Below are positions 10,351-18,379 of a stretch of DNA of 54,642 bases, piece by piece (within the stretch, counting starts at the first letter, position 1; each line of letters starts with the position of its first letter). The DNA is taken from assembly GCF_000829675.1 (NCBI RefSeq), contig NZ_BBRX01000003.1, positions 1 through 54,642 on the forward strand, in the 5' to 3' direction. This DNA is from Acinetobacter rudis (GTDB lineage: Bacteria > Pseudomonadota > Gammaproteobacteria > Pseudomonadales > Moraxellaceae). Made by a program: the position numbers and the translations under genes. The notes beneath the pieces were generated by a model, which did not search any database, was not told the origin of the DNA, and was given only the letters and a program-made list of their open reading frames with translations.

Positions 10351-10486
10351 AAGAACCTCAGCTAGGATGAATTGATTGATCAAATAAAATGGCTATATTT
10401 AAAGGCATAAATCAGCTGATAAATAAACGCTATATATTTTAAATTTAAAAGGTTGGTCGTTGATAGGCTTGATCAGAGGTGGTTGA

Positions 10487-11665
10487 TTAGCGAATAAAAT
10501 AGTGGTCTTGATGTTTACACTTAAGACAACTCATCGAAACATATTCTGCTGCATCATAATCAACTTTTAAATCATGAGAGCCACAGTGCATACAACGTTT
10601 ATCTGAATAGAAATTTAGACGTGGGGCAATTTTTCTCCAACTACGCCATACTGGCTGTATGAAAATATGTTCATCGTAATTCATAAAACGATAAAATAAA
10701 ATACTGCTCATTTTACTTAGTGGTAAATTATGAGGACGTGGTAAGGTTGGAGTTTCCCACTTTTCATCAACACTCCGTTGACGATATTGCATTAAGGTTT
10801 TTTTTAGAATATTTGTATTAATAAAATTTTCATTGCGGATTTGTAATGCTTTTTGCTGATAGAGATATTCAAGTGCATTTTGAATCAGATAATAAATCTG
10901 ACCAACAGCTAAGTGTTCCATCAAGTTATAGCAATAAGCTTGTAAGCCACGGTTCCCGGCAATTTGGATGCCCCAAGTTCGACAATAGTGTTGCATAAAT
11001 TGTACGATTTCTTGATATAGCATTAAATACAACGCATCCTTGACTTGATCAGCAGTTTTAAAAGGCACACCGCGTGATAAGTTTTCAAAAAAGCGTAAGC
11101 GTAATTGTTGACATACACTATATAAACTAGGTTCTGCATACCCATCGATACGCAGTTGTAGAAAGTATTGGCCAGAATTTAGTGTTGGTTCGGTTTGCGC
11201 GTTAGGGTCATTTTCAAGTAATACGCCATCCTTGACCAGTTGTTGGAGTAGGGAGTTTTGAAATTGGAAGTTTGGACTGAAGTAATTATATTTGATGTTA
11301 TTCCAATCTATAAACTCTCTATAGCTTTTATCTTCTTGGACTGTGTCATCTAGTATTGAAAGTAAAAATAGTTGTTGTAAAAAACTGAGTTGGTTTAAGT
11401 CTTTAATCACAATATCTGCTTTACGTTCTTTAAAGCGTTGCTCTTGTAAACGTGTGGCCTTAATCATTTTTTTACGAGTATTTTGGCAGTGTTCACAGTG
11501 ACAATTATGATGATCATCAGTAAACACTTGATGTGAGCAGTGACTACACTGGTAAAAGTTAAATTCTTTTTCAAATTGCTCTGCATCGATATAGTACATT
11601 GATGCCTGACAAAGTGGGCAGTGCTGACTCTCATCGAGTTGTTTATTTAAGACTTGAATAGACAT
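10487..11665 (-). CDS. double zinc-ribbon protein of unknown function
   Basis: Unrecognised cytoplasmic protein of about 392 residues. The N-terminus has two or three Cys pairs in zinc-ribbon spacing (CPLCQASM, CSHCSHQVF, CHCEHCQNTRKK), and the extreme C-terminus has another ribbon (CMHCGSHDLKV then CLKCKHQDHYF). The ~300 residues between are helical and rich in Gln, Tyr and Leu, with no enzymatic motif I can name. The paired terminal ribbons suggest nucleic-acid or protein binding. The ATG at 11665 is used; a TTG six bases earlier is possible. It sits between thiM and the BigR-like repressor, same strand, with ~80-100 bp gaps, so operon membership is doubtful. Confidence 0.7.
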   Translation of the reverse strand: MSIQVLNKQLDESQHCPLCQASMYYIDAEQFEKEFNFYQCSHCSHQVFTDDHHNCHCEHCQNTRKKMIKATRLQEQRFKERKADIVIKDLNQLSFLQQLFLLSILDDTVQEDKSYREFIDWNNIKYNYFSPNFQFQNSLLQQLVKDGVLLENDPNAQTEPTLNSGQYFLQLRIDGYAEPSLYSVCQQLRLRFFENLSRGVPFKTADQVKDALYLMLYQEIVQFMQHYCRTWGIQIAGNRGLQAYCYNLMEHLAVGQIYYLIQNALEYLYQQKALQIRNENFINTNILKKTLMQYRQRSVDEKWETPTLPRPHNLPLSKMSSILFYRFMNYDEHIFIQPVWRSWRKIAPRLNFYSDKRCMHCGSHDLKVDYDAAEYVSMSCLKCKHQDHYFIR

Positions 11666-11748
11666 GTGCAACGGCCACTAACATAAAAAACTCGATTCAT
11701 TATACATCGTTCCTTAAGCGAATTTTCAACTGACACATCAACATTGGC

Positions 11749-12051
11749 CTAGTCTTGGCAATAGAGCAGATAGAGTTGCTGCATTAATTGCAAAACTTTC
11801 GGCTCCGCGATTGAATAATAAATTTGCTTACCATCACGACGTGTAGCGACCAACTTCGCTTTACGCAGTAATGTAAGTTGCTGTGAAAGGGTCGGTTGCT
11901 GAATATTGGTAAGTAATTCAATCTGCTGAACATGGATCTCACCATCTTTTAATACACATAAGATTTTCAATCGATCAGGATTGGATAAAACTTTGAGCTG
12001 CTGTGCAACATAATCGGCTTTACTAAAGTCAAAGCTAATACTATTCGACAT
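11749..12051 (-). CDS. ArsR/SmtB-type repressor, BigR/SqrR-like (persulfide sensing)
   Basis: 100-residue winged-helix repressor. The core NPDRLKILCVLKDGEIHVQQI followed by NIQQPTLSQQLTLL is a standard ArsR recognition region. Two cysteines, C32 in the LKILC helix and C98 near the C-terminus (LLYCQD), occupy the positions of the dithiol switch in BigR/SqrR proteins, which form a tetrasulfide link on exposure to persulfides and leave the DNA. Known arsenic or zinc ligand motifs are absent. The divergent neighbours (two YeeE/YedE units and a persulfide-dioxygenase-like protein) match the known bigR operon. It probably represses that operon and itself from the AT-rich dyad at 12088-12099. Confidence 0.88.
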   Translation of the reverse strand: MSNSISFDFSKADYVAQQLKVLSNPDRLKILCVLKDGEIHVQQIELLTNIQQPTLSQQLTLLRKAKLVATRRDGKQIYYSIAEPKVLQLMQQLYLLYCQD

Positions 12052-12087
12052 TCATTAATCTCTAAAATAGGCTTGAATAATTAATAT

Positions 12088-12099
12088 TATTATATAATA
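12088..12099. promoter_or_regulatory. AT-rich dyad overlapping -10, candidate BigR-type operator
   Basis: TATTATATAATA is a perfect 12-bp palindrome in the divergent spacer and contains a TATAAT (12093-12098) suited to the yeeE operon. BigR sites are AT-rich dyads over the promoter, so repressor binding here is plausible. AT-rich palindromes also arise by chance. Confidence 0.45.
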
Positions 12100-12148
12100 T
12101 AAAAAAGTATATTGAAATAACGAATTTAAACTATAGAGGTAAGCATTG

Positions 12149-12571
12149 ATGCATGAGTATTTAATTGCATGGCTGGGTGGTCTGCTATTAGGTGTCGCTG
12201 TAGTTGGCTATTTGTATTTACATGGCCGTATAGCAGGGGTGAGTGGCATGCTTGCTCAGGTCATCAGCAAAAAGACCTTTGTGCAATCCCCAGCTAAATG
12301 GTTTTTGTTGGGTATGGTTTTATCTGCTGCACTTTACGGCTTTTGGAAACAGCCACAGATAGATTTTGTTGTAGAGGAACCTTGGCTATTTATGCTTTCA
12401 GGATTATTGGTTGGTTTTGGAAGCAGCATGGGGTCAGGTTGTACCAGCGGTCATGGTATTTGTGGGATGAGTCGTTTATCAAAGCGATCTTTTATCGCAA
12501 CTGCCAGTTTTATGGCGGCAGGTATGCTTACAGTTTGGTTAACACGTCATGTATGGGGGATTTTGCTATGA
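12149..12571 (+). CDS. YeeE/YedE family membrane protein, first half-transporter (PmpA-like)
   Basis: 140-residue integral membrane protein with about four helices. The family motif is clear: GSGCTSGHGICGMSRLS, with C98 and C105 and the SGH turn of YeeE/YedE sulfur-compound channels. Full-length YeeE proteins such as TsuA import thiosulfate through conserved cysteines. Here the channel is split into two short genes, as in bigR-linked pmpA/pmpB. The ATG at 12149 follows AGAGGT by eight bases. The stop overlaps the next start (ATGA), so the pair is translationally coupled. Confidence 0.88.
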   Translation: MHEYLIAWLGGLLLGVAVVGYLYLHGRIAGVSGMLAQVISKKTFVQSPAKWFLLGMVLSAALYGFWKQPQIDFVVEEPWLFMLSGLLVGFGSSMGSGCTSGHGICGMSRLSKRSFIATASFMAAGMLTVWLTRHVWGILL

Positions 12572-13029
12572 ATGAGCTAAGTACAATAAACCAACAAAGT
12601 AATGCGAATAGTCTATTTTATGCCTTAACTGCCACAGTTTTGGGTGCGTTATTTGGATTAGGCTTAATTATTTCAGGTTTAGCAAATCCTATTAAGATTA
12701 TTAGTTTCTTAGATATTACGGGGCAGTGGGATGCTAGTTTAATTTTTGTCATGCTCGGTGCGATTATGGTGGTGTTTATACCGATGCAGAGGGCGATTCG
12801 TCATCCATGTACCCTTTCTGGACAAACAATTCATCTACCCACCCAAACTCAACTTGATTATAAATTAGTGGTGGGTGCAATTATTTTTGGAATCGGTTGG
12901 GCCATTGCTGGGATTTGTCCAGGACCTAGTTTTGCTTTGCTTGGATTGGGTCATATTGAGGGTGTATATTTTCTACTGGCGATGGGTTTAGGTGTATGGC
13001 TGCAACGTAAATTAAGCGGAGTAGAATAA
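12568..13029 (+). CDS. YeeE/YedE family membrane protein, second half-transporter (PmpB-like, DUF6691 type)
   Basis: 153-residue membrane protein with about four helices (ALTATVLGALFGLGLIISGL first). It contains the partner motif of the second half: GIGWAIAGICPGPSFALLGLG, with C117 before Pro-Gly-Pro, plus C81 in HPCTLSG. It starts inside the stop codon of the preceding gene and ends one base before the MBL gene starts, so all three are one transcript. With its partner it probably forms a complete sulfur-species channel in the inner membrane; the substrate is not established from sequence. Confidence 0.87.
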   Translation: MNELSTINQQSNANSLFYALTATVLGALFGLGLIISGLANPIKIISFLDITGQWDASLIFVMLGAIMVVFIPMQRAIRHPCTLSGQTIHLPTQTQLDYKLVVGAIIFGIGWAIAGICPGPSFALLGLGHIEGVYFLLAMGLGVWLQRKLSGVE

Positions 13030-13030
13030 A

Positions 13031-13909
13031 ATGCAACAACAACCATTTGTACAGTCATTTTTTGATGCGGTAACGAATAGTTATAGCTATGTAGTGAGTG
13101 ACCCTTCAACAAAAAAATGTGCGATTATTGATAGTGTATTAGATTACGATGCTGCAAGCGCAAGTACAGCGACTGAGCAGGCAGATCAAATTATTGCTTA
13201 TGTTCAGCAACAGCAGTTACAGGTACAGTGGATTTTAGAAACCCATGTTCATGCTGATCATTTAAGTGCTGCACAGTTTTTAAAGCAACAGTTGGGTGGT
13301 CGTGTGGCCACAAGTGATAAAATTACACTGGTACAGCAAACGTTTAGTTCTATTTATCATTTAGATTTATCATATTTTAGCTCACAGCAGTCTTTTGATT
13401 ATTTATTTAAAGATGGAGAGCATTTTAAGATTGGTGAACTCGATGCTTATAACATTGCCACACCTGGTCATACGCCCGCATGTTTGAGTTATGTGATTGG
13501 TGATGCGGTTTTCGTTGGCGATACGTTGTTTATGCCTGATTATGGTACAGCACGTTGTGACTTTCCTAAAGGAAGTGCGGCGCAGTTATTCGACTCTGTG
13601 CAAAAGTTATATCAACTAGCAGATAATACTCGGGTATTTTTATGCCATGACTATCTACCCAAAACACGTCAACAATATCAATGTGAAACCAGTATTGCAC
13701 AGCAAAAGGCAGAGAATATTCATCTACATATAGGGGTTGCCAAAGATGAGTTTATTGCGCTGCGAGAGCAACGAGATGCTGGTCTAAACATGCCAAAACT
13801 GATCATACCCGCCATTCAAATTAATATGGATGCAGGGAAATTACCCAAGGCAGAATCAAATGGGATTCGTTATTTGAAAGTGCCGCTGAATTATTTTAAG
13901 ACCACTTGA
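13031..13909 (+). CDS. MBL-fold persulfide dioxygenase-like protein (ETHE1/Blh type)
   Basis: 292-residue metallo-beta-lactamase-fold protein. The metal motif is H72-x-H74-x-D76-H77 (ETHVHADHLSAA), followed by TPGHTPACLSY, VFVGDTLFMPDYGTARCDF and LCHDY, the pattern of ETHE1-like persulfide dioxygenases, which oxidise glutathione persulfide to sulfite with a mononuclear iron. There is no rhodanese domain, unlike some fused homologues. It is the last gene of the BigR-like operon, directly after the two YeeE/YedE genes. The cluster therefore reads as sulfide/persulfide detoxification: sensor, sulfur export or import, and oxidation. Beta-lactamase activity is not expected. Confidence 0.9.
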   Translation: MQQQPFVQSFFDAVTNSYSYVVSDPSTKKCAIIDSVLDYDAASASTATEQADQIIAYVQQQQLQVQWILETHVHADHLSAAQFLKQQLGGRVATSDKITLVQQTFSSIYHLDLSYFSSQQSFDYLFKDGEHFKIGELDAYNIATPGHTPACLSYVIGDAVFVGDTLFMPDYGTARCDFPKGSAAQLFDSVQKLYQLADNTRVFLCHDYLPKTRQQYQCETSIAQQKAENIHLHIGVAKDEFIALREQRDAGLNMPKLIIPAIQINMDAGKLPKAESNGIRYLKVPLNYFKTT

Positions 13910-13929
13910 GATTAATGATCCCAAGTGGT
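13901..13929. terminator. hairpin at the convergent end of the MBL and dsbG-like genes
   Basis: ACCACTTG (13901-13908, overlapping the MBL stop) pairs with CAAGTGGT (13922-13929). No long T tract follows on either strand, so termination strength is uncertain. Confidence 0.45.
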
Positions 13930-13942
13930 AGATGTGCTGAGC

Positions 13943-14698
13943 TTAATCTAAAATAACGTGAAGGTCTTTAGGCATTCCTTGCTGACTTTCTATTTCACCT
14001 TTGGCATTTTTCCACACGATTGCTGGTGTAGCATAAAAACCATATTTTTCCATTGTTTCAGCATTGTGATTTAATTTATCTGACAAAGCTTGTGGGATAC
14101 TGGCCATATCCTTAATTTGGTTTTTACCGTTGGCTAAATTAAATTGTTTAAACGCTTCTTCTGGATTGGAGCTCGCTAGTATAGTTGCAGCTTGACCTTT
14201 AGAGTTCTCACGAATGACACCCACCATAATATGGCGGAATTGAACTTTACCTGAGTCTACCCAAGGACGGGCTTTTTGCCAGAACGTGTGGCAATAAGGG
14301 CAGTTGACATCAGTAAATACATAGACAATTTTAGCTGCATCTTTTTTACCATCTTGTATCCAAGTGGTTTGTTCTAAACTCTTCCAGATTTGTTCCAATA
14401 CGGCCCCTTTGACATGGGTGTTAATGGCTTCTTCTGTAAGATTTTTATTTTTGGCATCAAATAAATCACCCACGATATAATATTTTTGATCTTTAGAAAT
14501 AAAGACAGTTGAAGGATATTCATCCTTATAACCACTCCAGCCGATCAGCCCTTCTGGTGCATCAATTTGTTTAACAAAATTGTAGCCTTGTTTTTCTAAT
14601 TGTTGTTTCAAAGCACCACTTTGCTCAGTTTGGGCACAGCTTGCGAGGCTAATAGACAAGCCAAGTGTTGCTAATGCTATGCATTTAAATTTTTGCAT
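13943..14698 (-). CDS. DsbC/DsbG-like thiol-disulfide interchange lipoprotein
   Basis: Periplasmic thioredoxin-fold protein of 251 residues. The N-terminus is a lipoprotein signal with lipobox LASC (Cys 21), so it is probably membrane-anchored rather than soluble like E. coli DsbG. The first ~100 residues match the DsbC/G dimerisation domain. The active site is C133-P-Y-C136 (TDVNCPYCHTFW), and the cis-Pro loop is GFYATPAIVW. It probably isomerises or protects cysteines in the cell envelope and is kept reduced by the DsbD encoded two genes upstream. Its ATG shares one base with the stop of the TlpA fusion gene (TGATG), so the two are translationally coupled. Confidence 0.9.
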   Translation of the reverse strand: MQKFKCIALATLGLSISLASCAQTEQSGALKQQLEKQGYNFVKQIDAPEGLIGWSGYKDEYPSTVFISKDQKYYIVGDLFDAKNKNLTEEAINTHVKGAVLEQIWKSLEQTTWIQDGKKDAAKIVYVFTDVNCPYCHTFWQKARPWVDSGKVQFRHIMVGVIRENSKGQAATILASSNPEEAFKQFNLANGKNQIKDMASIPQALSDKLNHNAETMEKYGFYATPAIVWKNAKGEIESQQGMPKDLHVILD

Positions 14699-15531
14699 CA
14701 ATGTTCTCCTTGAGCATTTTTAAGTTTTTGATTCAATACACTTTGACTAATTTCACCCATATGACTATCAACAAGTTGACCTTGTGCATTAAAAAATAGA
14801 GTGCTTGGTAGACCATACATTCCAGTTTTTTTTGCAGTAAGTCCCTCTTGATCGAGCAACATATGGTTAAATTGAAGCTGATTTTTTTCTAAGTATTGCG
14901 TAATAGTTGCAGCATCTTCACCTTGGTTAATCATGACGAAATTTACATTAGGGTGATTTTTTTGAGCTGCATCTAGAACAGGCATTTCACGATGACAGGG
15001 TGGACACCAACTGGCCCATAAATTGATCACAGTAGGTTTTCCAATAAACTGGGACAGGGCCTGTTTTTTTTGCTGCAAATCGACCAGTTCGACTTGTGGA
15101 AACTGTTGATAGTGTTGCTGGTATTTTTTATATGACCATAGACCGATGCTGGTGAGACTTAAACTGCTTACTAGAAATATCATGGCAATATAACGAGCGC
15201 TCTGCCAGTTTTTCCATAAGATCCATACAGCGGCACTTAAGATCGCTGTAATAAAGTGAAAGCCCTTATCTTGGATTTTTATAATATCGATTGGATGTAG
15301 ACGATAATAATCAAAGTCCATAAAAACAAAGACCAAACGCCCAATAATCAATCCAATCCAAGTGGCCTGCCAAATACTATCTTTAAATTGTTGCCAATTT
15401 TCAGGTGAAACAGCAAAGTATGTACAAAAACGCTTTGCTAGCATAATCGACAGTGCCAGACTGAGGAAAAAAATCAGTAATGGCCAAGGTAACATGATCG
15501 GGCCAAGATGAATTGCTTGTGCAGTAATCAT
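14698..15531 (-). CDS. Lgt-like membrane half fused to a TlpA/ResA thioredoxin domain
   Basis: 277-residue inner-membrane thiol reductase. Residues 1-130 hold about four membrane helices whose sequence resembles the N-terminal half of prolipoprotein diacylglyceryl transferase (LGPIMLPWPLLIFFLSL, then IGRLVFVFMDFDYYRLHP and a GFHF turn). The catalytic half of Lgt is absent, so the unit is probably structural. Residues ~145-277 form a TlpA/ResA-type thioredoxin fold facing the periplasm, with C176-P-P-C179 (WASWCPPCHREMP) and cis-Pro segment MYGLPSTLFF. It lies between dsbD (one base apart) and the dsbG-like gene. It probably relays electrons from DsbD to periplasmic substrates. Confidence 0.88.
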   Translation of the reverse strand: MITAQAIHLGPIMLPWPLLIFFLSLALSIMLAKRFCTYFAVSPENWQQFKDSIWQATWIGLIIGRLVFVFMDFDYYRLHPIDIIKIQDKGFHFITAILSAAVWILWKNWQSARYIAMIFLVSSLSLTSIGLWSYKKYQQHYQQFPQVELVDLQQKKQALSQFIGKPTVINLWASWCPPCHREMPVLDAAQKNHPNVNFVMINQGEDAATITQYLEKNQLQFNHMLLDQEGLTAKKTGMYGLPSTLFFNAQGQLVDSHMGEISQSVLNQKLKNAQGEH

Positions 15532-15532
15532 A

Positions 15533-17560
15533 TTAATTTACTTGCTGTAATTGATGAATAAACTTTTTGGCACTGAATGTACCTGTTAAACGCAGTTGAC
15601 GTAGCTCTTGTGCGTTGGCATCTAAAAATAGCATCGTTGGTGGGCCTAAAATTTCATGTTGCTGTAAAATTAGGTCCTGAGATGGGTCATTTTGCGTGAG
15701 GTCTAGTTTAATTAAAGTAAAATTCTCCATCGCGAGTTGTACATCTGCACGAGGTAATACTTCATTTTCAATCGGTTGGCATGCAGTACACCAATCTGCA
15801 TAGACATCGATTAATATTGGACGTTTTTGCAATTTCGCTGCTTGAATCGCTTGTTCAAATTGTTCTGCTGTACGAACCTTTTGCCAAGTCAATAAAGCCT
15901 GAGCAGAATGTTTGACTTGATAGGCATGAATCGCGGAATTAATGTTGTATGCAGCACCTAGAAGGCTCAATACAGCCAAGATTAACATGACGATTTTAGC
16001 AATCTTAGAGTCAGCTGAACTTCGTATTTTAAAGAGGTATCCCGCTAATATTAAACACAGCAGTGCAAATGCTGCTGCATAGAACATGCTACCTAGCATT
16101 GGACGGATAAAGTATAACGCAACCATTAACATGACAAAGCCGAAGCCAATCTTGATACGATCCATCCAAAGTCCAGGTTTGGGTAAGTATTTTGCGCCAA
16201 ATACACTTGCAATAAATAAAGGTAAGCCTATCCCTAAGCCTAAGATAAACATATAAATGCTACCCAATACTGGGTCATGACTTTGCGAGACAAAGAGCAG
16301 GGCACCAGCGAGTGGCGCGCTCATACAAGGGCCAACAATTAATGCAGATAAAATCCCCATAATGACTGCACCAAAGAGTGTGCCACCTTGTTGCTTGCTT
16401 TGTAGATGATCAAGTTTATGCAGGATAGATTGCGGTAATGTGAGCTTGTATAGGCCAAAAAGATTGAGTGCTAATGCAATGAAAATTATGGCAAAAATAC
16501 CAATCACTACTGGGTTTTGGAACCAACGCTGGAAACTATATCCAATTTCAGCGACCAGCATCCCCATAAGTGCGTACACCAATGCCATACTCACCACAAA
16601 GCTTAGGGCAATGACAATAGCCCGATAACCACGTGCTTTTTGCACAATAATCCCTGATAGAATCGGAATCAAAGGCAATGAACATGGCAAAAATGCCAGT
16701 AAAACACCCAATAAGAAAAATATAACTAGATTTAAGCCTAAGTGATCGGGTGATAGAAGTTGTAAAAATCCTTGATCGTTATTCAGTTGAAATACAGAAA
16801 TTTCAGATTGTGCTGTTTGTGCTGGAGAGACTGAATTTTCTGCAGTAGCGGGTAAGCTGGCTACCGAACTGACTGAAAGGTGATCAGTTGTAGATGTAGT
16901 CAGTTGTGCTGTGGATGGAGCAGATGAGGCACTTTGCTCTTGATCAGTTTTATTTGTAACTTGCGCTGCTTGTGCGGTGGAGCTTGCTGGACTTTGATCT
17001 GCAGTAATTTTAGTGTTTGTAGAATGCGTAGGTGTGGGTGGTGCAGTTTTAACTACAGTTTCAGCTTTATTTTCAAATGAGTTATTCTGTGATTGGCTTG
17101 ACTCAATCAGTGTTTTTTTCCCAGCTGTATTGGTTTGTCCAAGTAGGCCATCAGCATCAGTTGTGATATTACGTCTTTGTAATGGATAACATAGCCCATC
17201 ACTTGAGCATCCTTGCCAGGTGACCAAATATTGACTATTGGGTTGAACACTAATTTGAGTGCTTACATTGCCATAATGAACTTGCGTTAGGCCAAAGTTA
17301 GGATCATCTTTTTCAACACTTGCCGGTAGATTTAATTTGAGAGGTTTTTGTTGCAAACTGACTTTAAATTGATCGTGATAAAGATAGTAATGTGGAGCAA
17401 TTTTCCAATGTAATTGCACGGTTTTACTATTGAGTGATTCTGCAGAAAAAGAAAAAGCTTGCTCAGGGGGTAAAAAATCAGTATTTGCCAATGTATGAAT
17501 GCTGGTCACAGCCAATAGACTGCTTAAGCCGAGGCGGAGTAAATAACGCAAGTTCTTCAT
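15533..17560 (-). CDS. dsbD: thiol:disulfide interchange protein DsbD
   Basis: Transmembrane electron carrier from cytoplasmic thioredoxin to the periplasm, 675 residues. A signal peptide (first ~25) leads into the N-terminal immunoglobulin-like alpha domain with C118 and C124 (QGCSSDGLCYP). A long Ser/Thr/Ala/Gln-rich linker (residues ~150-260) follows and is unusually extended compared with E. coli DsbD (565 residues). Then come eight membrane helices with the buried cysteines in FLPCSLPLIP and VGPCMSAPLAG, and a C-terminal thioredoxin domain with C591-T-A-C594 (YADWCTACQPIE). It heads the dsbD-tlpA-dsbG operon and is divergent from a two-component system that may control it. Confidence 0.95.
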   Translation of the reverse strand: MKNLRYLLRLGLSSLLAVTSIHTLANTDFLPPEQAFSFSAESLNSKTVQLHWKIAPHYYLYHDQFKVSLQQKPLKLNLPASVEKDDPNFGLTQVHYGNVSTQISVQPNSQYLVTWQGCSSDGLCYPLQRRNITTDADGLLGQTNTAGKKTLIESSQSQNNSFENKAETVVKTAPPTPTHSTNTKITADQSPASSTAQAAQVTNKTDQEQSASSAPSTAQLTTSTTDHLSVSSVASLPATAENSVSPAQTAQSEISVFQLNNDQGFLQLLSPDHLGLNLVIFFLLGVLLAFLPCSLPLIPILSGIIVQKARGYRAIVIALSFVVSMALVYALMGMLVAEIGYSFQRWFQNPVVIGIFAIIFIALALNLFGLYKLTLPQSILHKLDHLQSKQQGGTLFGAVIMGILSALIVGPCMSAPLAGALLFVSQSHDPVLGSIYMFILGLGIGLPLFIASVFGAKYLPKPGLWMDRIKIGFGFVMLMVALYFIRPMLGSMFYAAAFALLCLILAGYLFKIRSSADSKIAKIVMLILAVLSLLGAAYNINSAIHAYQVKHSAQALLTWQKVRTAEQFEQAIQAAKLQKRPILIDVYADWCTACQPIENEVLPRADVQLAMENFTLIKLDLTQNDPSQDLILQQHEILGPPTMLFLDANAQELRQLRLTGTFSAKKFIHQLQQVN

Positions 17561-17662
17561 TCCCTATTTAGATTTAATTTATCAGCATTATCCATTGTTT
17601 TGAATTAAGAGAACATTAACAGTTCGTTTTCTTTGTATTATCTTTCACATGAAGGAGAACTT

Positions 17663-18373
17663 ATGTTTATCTTATTGGTTGAAGATGACCCTTATATTGC
17701 CAAAAGCATACAATTTGCATTGCAACATTTAAACTTCTCAATTGAGCATGTGAGTACTGCTGTGGATGCCAACTATTATATGCAGCACTCTGCTGTAGAT
17801 CTATGCTTGCTCGATTTGGGGTTACCTGATCAAGATGGCTTAGAATTATTGGCACAATGGCGATCAAAATCTATAGATGTTCCTGTTTTAGTCTTAACCG
17901 CACGTAACCAAACAGAACAATGTGTAAATGCTTTAAATGATGGTGCAGATGATTATTTAACAAAACCTTTTGAATTAAGTGAATTAATAGCGCGAATTCA
18001 TGCTTTAGGTCGCCGTACACGAGGTTATGCCTCAAATCAAATCGAGTGTGGTGAGTTAAAGCTCAATAAAGCCACTCAAAAAGTGTATCGTGGTGAAATA
18101 GAACTTAATTTGTCACGCCGTGAATATGCTTTGCTTGAAGTGTTTATGCTACAGCCGAATCAGGTATTAAAAAATGAAGTGCTAGCAGATAAGTTATATG
18201 GCTTTCAAGATAATATTGAAAGTAATGCGCTCAATGTACATATCTACCATTTAAGACAAAAAATCGGAGCTGAATGGATTCAGACTGTAAGAGGAGTAGG
18301 TTATATTTTCCAGATTCAAAAAGAGAGGTCTGATGATTATTCAGTTGAGAAAACTGATCAAAATATAGTGTAG
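17663..18373 (+). CDS. OmpR/PhoB-family response regulator
   Basis: 236-residue response regulator. The receiver domain (1-~120) has the acidic pair E7-D8-D9, phosphorylation site D51 (LLDLGLPDQDG), the switch Thr in LTAR and the Lys in DDYLTKPFEL. The C-terminal winged helix (~130-225) has SRREYALLEVFM and NVHIYHLRQKIG, then VRGVGYIF. The ATG at 17663 has AAGGAGAA just before it. A start 30 bases upstream lacks such a site. It is followed after a few bases by its sensor kinase and is divergent from dsbD, so control of the thiol-redox operon is likely but unproven. Confidence 0.95.
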   Translation: MFILLVEDDPYIAKSIQFALQHLNFSIEHVSTAVDANYYMQHSAVDLCLLDLGLPDQDGLELLAQWRSKSIDVPVLVLTARNQTEQCVNALNDGADDYLTKPFELSELIARIHALGRRTRGYASNQIECGELKLNKATQKVYRGEIELNLSRREYALLEVFMLQPNQVLKNEVLADKLYGFQDNIESNALNVHIYHLRQKIGAEWIQTVRGVGYIFQIQKERSDDYSVEKTDQNIV

Positions 18374-18379
18374 TCAGCC

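Noticed and set aside
10384..10486. Possible TPP riboswitch before thiM
   Set aside because: The conserved CTGAGA and ACCTGA-type core elements of TPP riboswitches were not found upstream of thiM.
12298..12567. Long upstream extension of the second YeeE/YedE frame
   Set aside because: It overlaps the first YeeE/YedE gene in another frame. The real start is the ATG at 12568, coupled to the previous stop.
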